Below the pieces are notes generated by a model. It searched no databases. It was not told the DNA's origin and saw nothing but the letters and a program-made list of their open reading frames with translations. Shown in pieces: positions 30,472 to 41,600 of a stretch of DNA of 64,000 bases. Numbering within the stretch: the first letter of the stretch is position 1; the number at the start of each line of letters is the position of its first letter. This DNA comes from a virus. Made by a program: the position numbers and the translations under genes. The stretch covers positions 1 through 64,000 of the IMG/VR virus record IMGVR_UViG_3300025110_000007, one strand, 5' to 3'.

Positions 30472-31881
30472 TCATCCTCTCCTTGTGATTGTTTCTTGAC
30501 GCTTAGGGTTTTGAATCTTGAGTAAAGCCACTTGCTTGGCCTGAGCCTCACTTGCGTTGCCGCCGATAATACTGCGGGTACCGTGACCAATCAAAAAGCC
30601 AGCGGAGTCAACAATCGTATTCCCAAGGTCCCATTTGGTTGAAATCTTGAATCGTGCGCTGGCTGAGAACTCTTTTGTTTCGATTTGTCGACTGTGCTCA
30701 TCTCCTACCTCATCAAGTGACACAATGTCACCTTGCTGGAACCTCTGGAGTAGGTCTTCAATTCCACTGTCGAGCGAACCTATCTTGAAATCAGTCATCT
30801 TCTCAATCAGATGGTGTCGGGCCTGCAACACATGGTAGATGTCATCATCTCCGTGCGCTTGGTAGCGTACCTTTTCAGCAGGCTGTAGTGAAGAAGACCT
30901 GACAACTTTGTTCAGTGTGATTGAGCCAGTTGCATTAGCGGCACTGGATAAGAAACGCTGTCCGATTGCTTTGGCACTTGCTCGTGAAACAGCAGTGGGA
31001 GCGAATATGCCACCGGGTACTTCTATGATACCGTTCTTTTGAGCATTGAGGTCGCCCACAACCACAGTATTGTCGTCGTTGTTTGCCCGAACTTTACCTC
31101 TTACAGTCACGCTGTTAGGCAAACTCTTACTCTTCGTACTGCTTTTGCCATCCGTGACCATCTGCCCTGTCAAATAATGCATTTTATTGCTTTGAAGTTG
31201 ATGTTGATAAGACAAATTGCCAAACCTGTCTCCAACAAGGCGGTGACCGTCATGTCTGCTTACGAAACGCATGGCTGTGACCCCATCAACACCGTTGAAA
31301 TCCTTCGCAACAAAGGTTCCACTACCACGAGAGCGGGCAATCTCGACTGAGTTGAGTGAACTGGTCTGATTGTCGCCTATTCGGGCGGCAAGGTCGCTCG
31401 CACGGAGCCCAATACTTGCTTTCTGAGTGATTTGTACCTCTGTGCCATCAAAACCAAGGTCGGATAGCGATTTTCCCTTTAAATTAGGCAAAATAAACCG
31501 TGTTCCCTTGGTAGCAGACTCAATTTGGCTCATTGTAAGAGCCTGAGAGACATTATCTGCATTTACAAGCAGTGCAGGAGGCGAATCTCCTGCGCTAAGT
31601 GAGTCGTCCGAGTGAAATAGCGAACCGGTGTAGCGATGACTGTCTGTTTTCTTGTGCACCAGTTCAATTGTGTCTTCTTGCTCCACCAAAGTGTACCTAC
31701 GGTCATGCGCAGGTGCAAAATCTGATTGAACAGGCTTCGCTACCTGTCTTTTTGCTGATGTTTGGGTGTACACACCGTGCTTGACGCCATTATCAACAAA
31801 CCGTGGCTTACGAACTCGCTTCATAATTGCACTTTGTGCCGCATCAGAACGACCAGTTGACAAATTCTTACCAAGCGCCAT
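30472..31881 (-). CDS. Putative tail/baseplate hub-like protein
   Basis: A 469-residue protein, basic N-terminus then mixed alpha/beta. The segment SRASAKAIGQRFLSSA followed by a strand and LQPAEKVRYQ resembles the pattern of phage tail hub/late-control proteins (A-x-x-x-A-x-x-L then PG-like loop then strand). A helix region HHLIEKMTDFKIGSL precedes the C-terminus. A hub role is only inferred from this pattern and operon position. Confidence 0.5.
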   Translation of the reverse strand: MALGKNLSTGRSDAAQSAIMKRVRKPRFVDNGVKHGVYTQTSAKRQVAKPVQSDFAPAHDRRYTLVEQEDTIELVHKKTDSHRYTGSLFHSDDSLSAGDSPPALLVNADNVSQALTMSQIESATKGTRFILPNLKGKSLSDLGFDGTEVQITQKASIGLRASDLAARIGDNQTSSLNSVEIARSRGSGTFVAKDFNGVDGVTAMRFVSRHDGHRLVGDRFGNLSYQHQLQSNKMHYLTGQMVTDGKSSTKSKSLPNSVTVRGKVRANNDDNTVVVGDLNAQKNGIIEVPGGIFAPTAVSRASAKAIGQRFLSSAANATGSITLNKVVRSSSLQPAEKVRYQAHGDDDIYHVLQARHHLIEKMTDFKIGSLDSGIEDLLQRFQQGDIVSLDEVGDEHSRQIETKEFSASARFKISTKWDLGNTIVDSAGFLIGHGTRSIIGGNASEAQAKQVALLKIQNPKRQETITRRG

Positions 31882-31910
31882 CAGTCATTCCACCGTAGGT
31901 CTGCTTTTCA

Positions 31911-32141
31911 TCACAGTCCATCCATGAGAACAACATCACCATGAGGTGAAATTTTTACATTGCCCATCTTGTCAATGATTTTCTTACACTCAGGCTTTGA
32001 GCGTTTGCAGGCTTTACAACAATCCTCCAAAGAAGCCGCTCCACCTTCCTTTTTCAAACAAGCAATGATTTTTGCTTTCGCCTCTTCTAAATCTCCGTCA
32101 TCCTCTTTTAGCAAATTCCATGCTTCGTCCATTGGGTTCAA
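31911..32141 (-). CDS. Small Cys-rich protein with AWxLLK tag (76 aa)
   Basis: A 76-residue protein starting at TTG 32141. This start is supported by GAGGTGG at proper spacing, a TTGA overlap with the preceding stop, and the resulting N-terminus MNPMDEAWNLLKED, identical in its first eight residues to the next-upstream gene product. GTG 32150 is the alternative. The middle holds CLKKEGG...CCKACKRSKPEC, a likely metal site or helical hairpin. Function unknown. Confidence 0.6.
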   Translation of the reverse strand: MNPMDEAWNLLKEDDGDLEEAKAKIIACLKKEGGAASLEDCCKACKRSKPECKKIIDKMGNVKISPHGDVVLMDGL

Positions 32142-32455
32142 CAGTTCCACCTCTTTAATGACGCTCCCTTGGGCGTCAACTTGCCCTTCTTACTGGTTGG
32201 TCCTTTGACACCAGTCATACGAGCACAGAATGATTTTCTTCGCTTGGCGGACTTACTACCCGGCTTCAATTTGCTGGGTTTTTTGGTCACAGGAGGCTTG
32301 AGATTAGCACCTGTTTTACGCTTAGCGGCGGCACGACCTTTAGCGTTCAGTCCGCCCTTTTTGTTGTGCTTGTTAGGATTGTACCCGTGAAACGGTTTGC
32401 TTTTCTTTTTCTTAGCGGCTTTTAATACAGCCCACGCTTCGTCCATAGGGTTCAT
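32138..32455 (-). CDS. Basic DUF6321-like phage protein with AWxLLK tag (105 aa)
   Basis: A 105-residue, very basic protein. After MNPMDEAWAVLKAA it carries GGLNAKGRAAAKRKTGANLK, then KLKPGSKSAKRRKSFCARM and a final KRWNC, a pattern I know from a small protein family common in marine phages (DUF6321-type). Its charge suggests DNA or RNA binding, perhaps packaged with the genome. It overlaps both neighbours by four bases. Confidence 0.7.
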   Translation of the reverse strand: MNPMDEAWAVLKAAKKKKSKPFHGYNPNKHNKKGGLNAKGRAAAKRKTGANLKPPVTKKPSKLKPGSKSAKRRKSFCARMTGVKGPTSKKGKLTPKGASLKRWNC

Positions 32456-32670
32456 TCTTCACCCCTCCATGCATCACATGTGCACTTACTGTTGCACTCA
32501 AAATCGAATAACTTGCACTTGCCCATGCCTTCTCCTTTAGCGACCCAGTGTCGGCAGTTGCCACATCGTTCGTTTTGGTTATCTGCTGGACAACGATAAT
32601 TTGGAGCGTCCTCCTTTGCTTTAAGTAGCGTCCAAGCCATGTTCAAAGCGTCGGCATCCATGTTGCTCAC
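32452..32670 (-). CDS. Small Cys-rich protein with AWxLLK tag (72 aa)
   Basis: A 72-residue protein with MSNMDADALNMAWTLLKAK at the N-terminus, then CPADNQNERCGNCRHW and CKLFDFECNSKCTCDAW: eight cysteines, suggesting one or two metal sites (zinc or Fe-S). Start GTG 32670 overlaps the giant gene stop; ATG 32661 is an alternative. Function unknown. Confidence 0.6.
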   Translation of the reverse strand: MSNMDADALNMAWTLLKAKEDAPNYRCPADNQNERCGNCRHWVAKGEGMGKCKLFDFECNSKCTCDAWRGEE

Positions 32671-35600
32671 TCCGTGCTGTGGTCACCGCTATTAAAAGAT
32701 GTATCGCCTTTACTGCCCTTTGGGTGTAATGTTTGACTGTGACGGGGCTCAACAGAGTAGTCTTCCTTTCTTGCGGCATCGCTTCTGAAATGCTCCAGTG
32801 TGTTCTCACTCATTGTGATACGGGCTACTGGTTGCGTGATGTCAGTCTTGTCATAACCAGACACATCGACTCCGAGAATCTTAGGTCCTTGGCTCACTGC
32901 GGCACTGTTAGCAGGGTTGACACTGTACACAGGTGCGTACGGTGGACTGCTTGGTGTACCTGTACGAGCAGAGGCCGCATCGCTGGTATAGATACCATAC
33001 TTCCCACCTGCTGTGGCGGCGTAAAATGTACCGCCTGCTTGAGGTGCTCCTGACTTTACTGCCATGTTAGAACGGAACAACTGTACATGTGAGTTATCTA
33101 AAACAAAGGCTGGTCTAACCAAAAACTCAATTTCAGAGTCAGCGTGGTTTATGTTCTCAGTCACCGAAGTGTGATTACTATCTTGGTATGGATTGGAGGA
33201 AGAAGTTGCTCCGGCCTCGCCCCAGCCAGTCACATCGAGTGCACCTGCTCTGCGCTTCCAATTCATAACATAGGTACCACCAAGAGCCCAGAATGAGTGT
33301 GCATCAGACACCTTGATGATGCCTTTTACAGGTTGCCCTGTCCAGTCCAGTGCAGTCATATCGAGGTGACCAAGTGTACGATTGCCGACATTCATGGCTC
33401 CTCTGAGTGTCGTTCGCTGACCAACATCTCTGTTGCTGTGTAGGCTGTGCGCTTCTGTCGACATAACCACATACTCACGGCTCACACCGTCGTTGAGTTC
33501 TCCGAGTGTGTCAACATCCAATCCAATCCGCACACCGTCACCGCCGACAGGCTCTGCAAGCATGGTGTCCGTGGTGATTGATTCAGTCGTTTCATTGACC
33601 ATTGCAGTCGGCTTGAGAAGCCCATCATCGTCAGCGAGGTCGAGGCGTGCACTGATACCACGGTCTGTTTCACCGGCTTGCAATACATCGTTTCTCGGGC
33701 GAACTAAGCCCTTACCAACGGTAGGCTCAGCAGTCGGTTGAGACAGCACCAGCCCTGTCGGCTCAACGGTTTCAGAAATATCCATGAGGAGGCTTTCGTT
33801 GAAATGTGTAGGCCACCGTACACCACGCCCATCCCCTCGGTCACCTACTCGCATAGCGTTCGTTGGGTTGAACCAATCCACGATAGCCATAGCCGCTACA
33901 TCGTTATTGGCTGTGTTGGAATTGCCACTCTGTCGGTCAGTACTGGTGGCAAAGAGGCCATTCGCTTCTGGTCGATTGCCACTGCCGCCGTCTTCGTATG
34001 CATCTTCTGGGTCCCACGCAGGAGAAATACCGAAGCCACGCACTGGGAAGCGACGGACATCTTCTCCACGAGTGTTGCCCCACCAGTCAACCATGTAGTA
34101 GCGGTGTGCTTGAGCAATCTCTGCAATTTCTAAGCCCGCCCTGTCACCTGCGTACATCCTTCGTACACTGGACGAGTTGCGGATTGTACGAACAGGACAG
34201 CCAAAAGCACGAGTCATTCTGCGTCCGTCGCTGTATCTGACTTGGCGGCCCAATTGGTCTTGATTGAGCAATGCACTAATTTGAGTAAGTCGTTCCAAAA
34301 CACCCGTGTAAGTTGCAGGATAATCAGTGCCGCCTACCCAACCGTCATCTTTGTTATCTTGCTGGATGAATGGTCCATGGTAATAACCAAGCAAAGCATT
34401 GGCGTTAGCCACTTCCAAGTAGCCTCGGACATAAGGCGACCAGCGTGGGCGATTGTACGGTTGACGCAAAGCAAAGCGATAGCCAAAGCAAGTATTTCGG
34501 GCATTATCAGATGCTGTCGTCATCTGTGCGTATGTTCGCTCTTCAAGACCAGTGTTGTCATGGAAACTCACACAGTCAACTCCGAATAACTTCCCACCCC
34601 ATCCAATGAGTGTTTCAAGGAAACCATCTAAACGACTGGAGCCTGCTCCTCCTCTGGAACCACCCGGCCAATAGCCTGCGAAATTGTATTTGTCCGAACC
34701 AATAGTGCCTCCTTGATGCGAAAGATTACCGTCACCATCCATGTCAGCACCACTTTTAGTGGTACCAGTTCCACCTGTACCTGCCGCACCGGGCGGTATA
34801 ATCCACCTCATTCCAAATGTGAACGGACCTTTAGAGGCCGCATAGAAGAAATCATTGTAGTGAATTGTTTCAAAGTGTTCAGGGACATTGTTGAGTCCTT
34901 TCTTGAGAACAGGTGTATCTGTTGCTCCGTTCTTGTCGTAAAAGCCTCTGCTGTTGTCATCGGAGTAGTAAGTGAAAGGACGGCCCAAGTTCGGATGCCA
35001 CATACACAAATACGCATCAGCAAGATGTAGGCTGTTTGTATCACGAGTACCATTCATGGTTTGTGGCATAACCCGAGTTGTCATGCTGACAAGCGAATTA
35101 GTGAAAATTTCATCTGCCTTCCGGTTGTCATAAGGCCCGCTTAAACGAATAATTGTGTCATTGGTTAAGTTGTCAAAGAATAGAGGAGTGACTTCCGTGA
35201 CACCTTGGAACTGTGTAGGCGTCCCAAGAGTAGCGTGGGCCAATGTTCCTGTTCGGTTTGTGTAGGTAGCCGTCTGCCTTTCCCCGTTAGCATCTGTGTA
35301 TTCCAAAACCTCTCCGTAGTATGCTTTGACTGGGAACAGTTCAGCATTATCCACATTGACTGTACTGCCTCCAGCAGATGAGGCTGTGACCTTAGCATTG
35401 GGGTTCAAAGAGCGAACACGATAGTGCTCTGCGTAAATGTCAGGGTAGCATGTAGGATAACCAGCAAGTGTAATCTGAGCACCTACTGCGCCAAAGGTAG
35501 CCCTGTTCATCTGATAGTAGTGGTCAGGTGTATGCCACTCCAAATGTCTGAAATGTGTAGCGGCTGATGCAGTTGCTCCGTCCTTGTGCAACTGTGCCCA

Positions 35601-38600
35601 CCACGGCACTGTGAGCGTAAATCCGGGTGTAGTCTGAATGAACATGTTGGGGTGGTAGGGCAAGGTGCGTCTGCTAAATGCAGGTGATGTAGTCTCTTCT
35701 ACACCAAGAGCGTTGTAGTTGGCCAATGGAGGCAGGTTTGTGAATTGGCTGGAGGCATCAGGCTCAAGGTCGAGCATAATTTCATTGAGCATAATTTCAC
35801 AACCTCTGACATCCGCCATGGTTGCCTCTGCCAAAATCAAGGTATAGGCACCATTTGTGTTGCTCCCGTCATCGTGAGCGATGGCGACCACGGTGTTCAC
35901 CTGTTGCCCTGTCAATTCTGTGACCTTAGTACCAGATTCGGATGGGGCCTTCACTGCGTCTGAATGGTTGCTGTGATAACCAGAGAATTGTTGCTTGAAC
36001 ACATTTGGCTGAATAATAATCTGATATGCTCCGACTTCCATAGGGTCAGGGAAATGGTCGTTGAGAGTGTAGGAACCAGCCGCCTCTAACACAATGGAGT
36101 GGCCTCCCTGTGAATTAGTCGTGCCTGCACTACCTTTCGATGCGGCTATCCCGTAGCCGTCGAATTTGACTTTGGTTTCAGTCAAGAGAGTGAATGCCCC
36201 GCCGTGTATGTCAGAAGGTCCGTATGGTGCAGACGCACCTGAGAACCAAACCAGAGGGTCACGAGGATTAAGGCGTTCAAGTAAGTCGTTGCCGCTGTAT
36301 TCAGCGGACATGTCCTCCTCAAAGGTTGATGATGTAGTAATTCGACTTGCTTGACCAAGATTGTAAAGTCGTTGATACGCAGGGTGAGCATAGTGCCCCG
36401 GCATCAAAGCCATTGTTGGTGTGACATAATGATGGCCCATGCGTGGAATAGGCATAGGCGTCATCTTGGGTGCACTCAGAGCAGTGTGTGGAGTCCCGTT
36501 GACGGCAGTCCAGTCAATGGTCTTCATGTCTGGGCTGGCCCCGCTGTATTCACTGTGGTCCCGCAACCGTCGAGAAGCAAAGAAACGAGTGCTACCAGCA
36601 GGCATGAAGTATGATGGTACAACCTTGAGTCCGGTTTTACCAGTCACGAAAGAAACAAAGTCTGGACTGTACACAACGCCTGTGAATTTATTCGTCCCTG
36701 TGTTGGTGTAAGAGGCTAAAACACCCTTGTTGGTCGTAGGGTCGTACACTCGTAAGAACCAGCGACCGCCGCTTGATTCTCCGTTATCTTTCCATGTGTC
36801 ATCTTCCGGTGTACTACCAACTGTGATTTCAGTACCTGAGTAGCCACTGTAAGTCAGTTCATCAACATCATAGCGGTGTGTCATTGTGACACCGACACGA
36901 GTCACATGGAATTGTAAAGAGCGGTCATGGGGTTCGTATGCTGTGTTCAAAGGAGCGTTGTCAGTGTGTGACTCCCAGCCCTTTGAAGAACTGGCAGGGA
37001 ACGCCAAACGGTCATCAGAAAGGTCCGTACCGTCTTGCGACAGGTGTTCCCAACCATTGTTCTCCCAAGTAGGCCAAAGCCTCGGCCCATCGTAGGTTTC
37101 TTTGAATGTATCAGTTATAGATGGCTGTGCTTGAGCAGGGTGCATCAAACCACCAGAGCCCATGGTTTCGTTTTGGTAAGCCTGTATTCGGTCAAAGCCC
37201 GGTCGAACAATGATGTTGCCGGGAATTTCATCAGCGTTTGGTAGTCGAATCTTCATGTTGGGTGATATACCAGACCCAGCGATAGCGGGGGACAAGCCCT
37301 CTATGTCACGGTCACTTACATGTCTGAAATCCATGATGACTGTGCCCAAAGGACTGCCACCCTCAAGACGGTGTTCTTGGCCTGTGTCATCAACAACTTG
37401 CATGCTTTCAAATTGCAAGTGCTCGTTGGGTATAATCAGAGCGTTTTCCTTTTCGTTGATGTGCTTCTGTGCCAATTGAGGATGGCTCAGTTCCTGTGCT
37501 TGGATGATTGGGAACATAGCACTGTTCGTCGACTCAAAAGAGAATCGACAATTGCCCAGAATCTTTTCCCCAACTGTCTTGTAAGACCCGCCGTCTTTGC
37601 GAACAGTCCAAGGTATCATACCAAGGCCACGAGCATTTGATGCAGGCATGGTTAAGTTGCCTCCGTCCATTCGTTTCCATACTATGTGCTCTTCTGTAAA
37701 GTTGCGAGCCGCACTTTTTGTATCGTAGTACTTGTACAATCCTGCTGATGTTTCGTAGTATTCTGTACGAGAAGTGATTCCTGTGCACTCCTGTACCAAA
37801 GTATCTGCCAGAGTATGCAGTTGGTTGGTAGACATAATAGATTTGTCCCAAAACAAATCTCCTGTTGGGCTTTGACAGGGGTCTGCCCTGCTAACATGGC
37901 TGGTCGAGGTGACCCTTGCATTTGGATAAGCAACTGTATCGACATTCGGATAGGCTGTGAAATCTGTGCTTGCTCTAATGTTTGCTTCGACATGAGGCCC
38001 TGCTGTGGCAGGAGCATTGTACCGGCTCTTGTTGTGAACCTTGTTTATGCTCCAAGCCTGTGTACCTGCTCTCAAGATGTTGCCGTCTGCTTTGACAGAA
38101 AGCCAGTCACCAGATGCAATGATGCCATCTCTGTCTGTTTTGGCTATGAGAGGTAGTTCACTTTCATGGCTGACTGCTACCAAGTGACGGCTGGATAAGC
38201 CATGTACACAAAAATCATTGGCTAACGATGAAGGCGTGTCTGTTATACCGATAGGTGGAGATGATGCCAAGCAGGTTTCAGCGGAGCCATAAGGAGCAAA
38301 GCCCAAGAACGGATGCCAAGCCCCGAGTCCAGCAGGGAATTTGGTTCCACCAATTGAGGTACCGTTGTAGGAATTCAGATACGAATATGCCTCTCCTGCC
38401 CACCCAACTGCCCCTATGGGTTTGGTACGGTCAACTGCGTCCATAAAGCCGTTGAAGTGCACCTGTGTCATGTGTTCACGAGATTGAGTCGTGTTGTTGT
38501 ATTGATGTGTGCCCGCTTTAGTCCAAACATAAACGACAGCAGGTCCGTTGTCACCGTTCACTTGAGCGGCCGCTATTGCCGCTTTAGTTGTAGGGTCAAC

Positions 38601-41600
38601 CAGATTCGTACTATTTGTGATACCATTTTTACCAAGAGTAAATGTTGCACCAGTATAGGAAACATAAGGTGCAAAGGCCGATTTAGTGCCGTTGCTTATA
38701 CGCAACCAACCGTATGCTGGTAGTGTAGTTGGTAGGGTTCCTGCGGCTTGCAAAGTAGCGGCGGCTCCATCTTCTGCGGTGTAGCCGTCTGGTTGCACAT
38801 CGAGAGCCACCCAACCATAGCGGTCTTGCTTGCCTGCATGTTGCATAGTCGGCAAGAAAGTACCACCAATAGCCTTGAGGGGGTCTATACCGGGGAATGT
38901 GTTGATACCTGCGGCAAGTACAGCGGCCAGTTCTTCTGCGTTCTGACAGCGTGTGGCGTCGATGACAAAGATATTGCCACCAATGTCTCCATTGGAATAG
39001 GCTTTGGCAAGTGCACTACTCACACGGAAAACGGATGGATTACGAGTATCTCCACTACCTGTTGCCAATCGATTGGTTGATGACGGGTTTTTTACATTGC
39101 GGATAATGTGGTTATCTAAGAAATGACCACCGGGGTGATAGCCTCCATCCATGTGCCAAAGGCTGTTAGACGCTCTGGTGTTGGCTATGGCTCCTATGAA
39201 AGTACCTGCGTAATTCTTGAATACATCATCGAAAGGATGTGCGTATGCAACAGGACTACTTGGACCAAAGTGCGTATCATAATATCGCCCCTTTCCTGCC
39301 CCTTGTCCATAGAAGCGAGAATTAGGCATACCCTTAGTCGGTTCCCAATTAAGAATCCAGTTGTAGCCTGATATGTTGCTGGCTTGATACTCTTTCGTAG
39401 GTGGTAGGTTAGCAGAGAAGCCGTAAAGCGTACTGCCGCCATGAGAAATTAGATTGGGTAGGAACGATTCTCCGGCAGGGTGAGTGCTCGGTACTGCGCT
39501 GTACCCGTTTCCTGTTGTGACTATGTCAGACAACTGTGGTTCATACGATTGGAAGTTGTGAGGAACTGCTTGCCCCGGACCAAAAACCAGATATGTGGTA
39601 GCATCATTTGTGGCTGATGTGGTCGAGTAGCGTGCGTGAGGATGAGAAAAGCGCAGTACGATTGGGCTTGGGCGGTTGCAATTGACTGTCTTCCCACCGC
39701 CTGTGTATGTGACTCCTGTTGAAGAAGCGTTCGTGTTATTTCCAGCATCCAAGTCAGGACTCAGCATAGCGTCCTTGTTAAAGAAAGGCGGATAATGTTG
39801 TCCATTGTGTTGATTAAGATACGGTGTACCGGGGAACATAGCCAACATAGCGTTGGTATCGATGAGTGCATAGGAACCAGCGGCCTCACCTACATTCTGC
39901 ATACCAGCAGAGCCAGTCGGCCCAGATGAGTATGGGTGAGTGTAAAATTCCTCATAATCGTTTTGTGTTCCATCGTTGATGTCAAGAGTGACTCCAGAGA
40001 AACCACCACCAAAGTACAGAGGTACCCACCTGTCAACACTGGAACGACCGCCACGGAAGTATAGGAATGGCTCCCCGTGATGGCTACCTGTTGTGCGAAT
40101 ACCGTCACAGTCATGGAATTTCAAAAGATTAGCGTGGGCTACAAGTATATCGTCAGCGGCAAGGTTGGTGACAAAGTCAGCCGAATGATTGAGCAAATCC
40201 AATTTGTTTTCAGCGGCTCCTGCTTTGCTGACTGCTCTGGCCCAGTCTGTGTCACCTCTCCAAAAGACAACCTCTTCGCTCCAAGCATTAGAGTCGTCAG
40301 ATGCGGGAGTCATGGCGAGGTAAAGATACTCGTTAGATGGAAGCACCAAGTGGTCAGGTGTGGTGCTTGTATCTTTGGAAGCAATGTTGACCATCACAGT
40401 GTTGATGCACGGCGTGATTCGGTCACCGGGCAGGCGAATGTAAGTGTCTCCTCTGAGATTGTCACGCCACTGCTTGACATTGACAGAATCGTTAAGGCTG
40501 TCAACAAGTACAGGGGTTGCAGTGTTAGCGTTAGGTCCACGATACTTTGTAGTGATATGAAGAACAGTGGCAGGGATGTAGCCTACATCCAGTCTGACAC
40601 CAGCCAAAATCTCTGCTTCGGTCAAACCGCCCAAGTGATTTGTCCCTGTTGCCAGATTGCTTGCCGCCGCTTGAATGCCCCAATCCTTGCCGACGGACGA
40701 TTGGAATAGGTGTCGCAGAGGTGTGACTTTGTGTTTGGAACTGTGTGCCTTGATGCGTATAGCATCGGGCGCTACACCCCACTCTCCCAAAGTCTTCCCG
40801 TCTGGAGCCAAGTAAGATGTACAGTCGAATGAAGTGGCACTCACATCTTCGGTGTTCGGGTCTTCCATGTTGATGGCATGATTGACTGCCGCCGCAATCA
40901 CTTCGTCAGTGAGGAGCGAAGTGAAGTTGATACGAGGGCTAAAGATTCGTGTGACTGCGCTGGAATAATCTGAACTAATGTTCTTAACCCCGTACAGGTA
41001 ATGAACACCAGAAGCACCAGCCTTGGCGTAATGAGAGCGGCTCGTGTAGTAGTATGTTTCTCCATTGTTTGCTGTGCCAGCAACATCGTTTAATTGGATA
41101 AGTCCACTGTCGGGTAGGCCAAGATAACCCAGAATATCAGTGTGTGCTAAATTGCTACCAGTGCCGTAAGGAGCGGCTAAAATAATTTTGAAATTGTCAT
41201 TTGAGCCGTCTTTTTGGAAGGTAGCAGATATGCCCACAGCAGGTGAATTGTAAGTGTTCCAAAGATTGCCACGGAATGATTGTTTTGTACCACCAGTGTA
41301 CTGGCCACAAACATCACCTTTGCCGCTGATGTGTTTTCCTATGGTAAAGCCACCCTGTCCGACATCACGGTCATCAAAGTGAATAATGACCTCGTTGTCC
41401 AATGTAGGCGGCAAACGAGTCAAAGAGTTGCCCAAAGCCTCACCATATTGCTTGTACGCCATTCTGATGGTGTGACTATCTCCCCTGTGGTCAACCATGC
41501 GAATGCCGTATAATTGCCCTGTACCCATCTTGTCAGGTCGAATGTCATCATCTGGTATGTAGCCACCGCCACTTTGGTTGACAAGACCGTGTTGCTTGGT

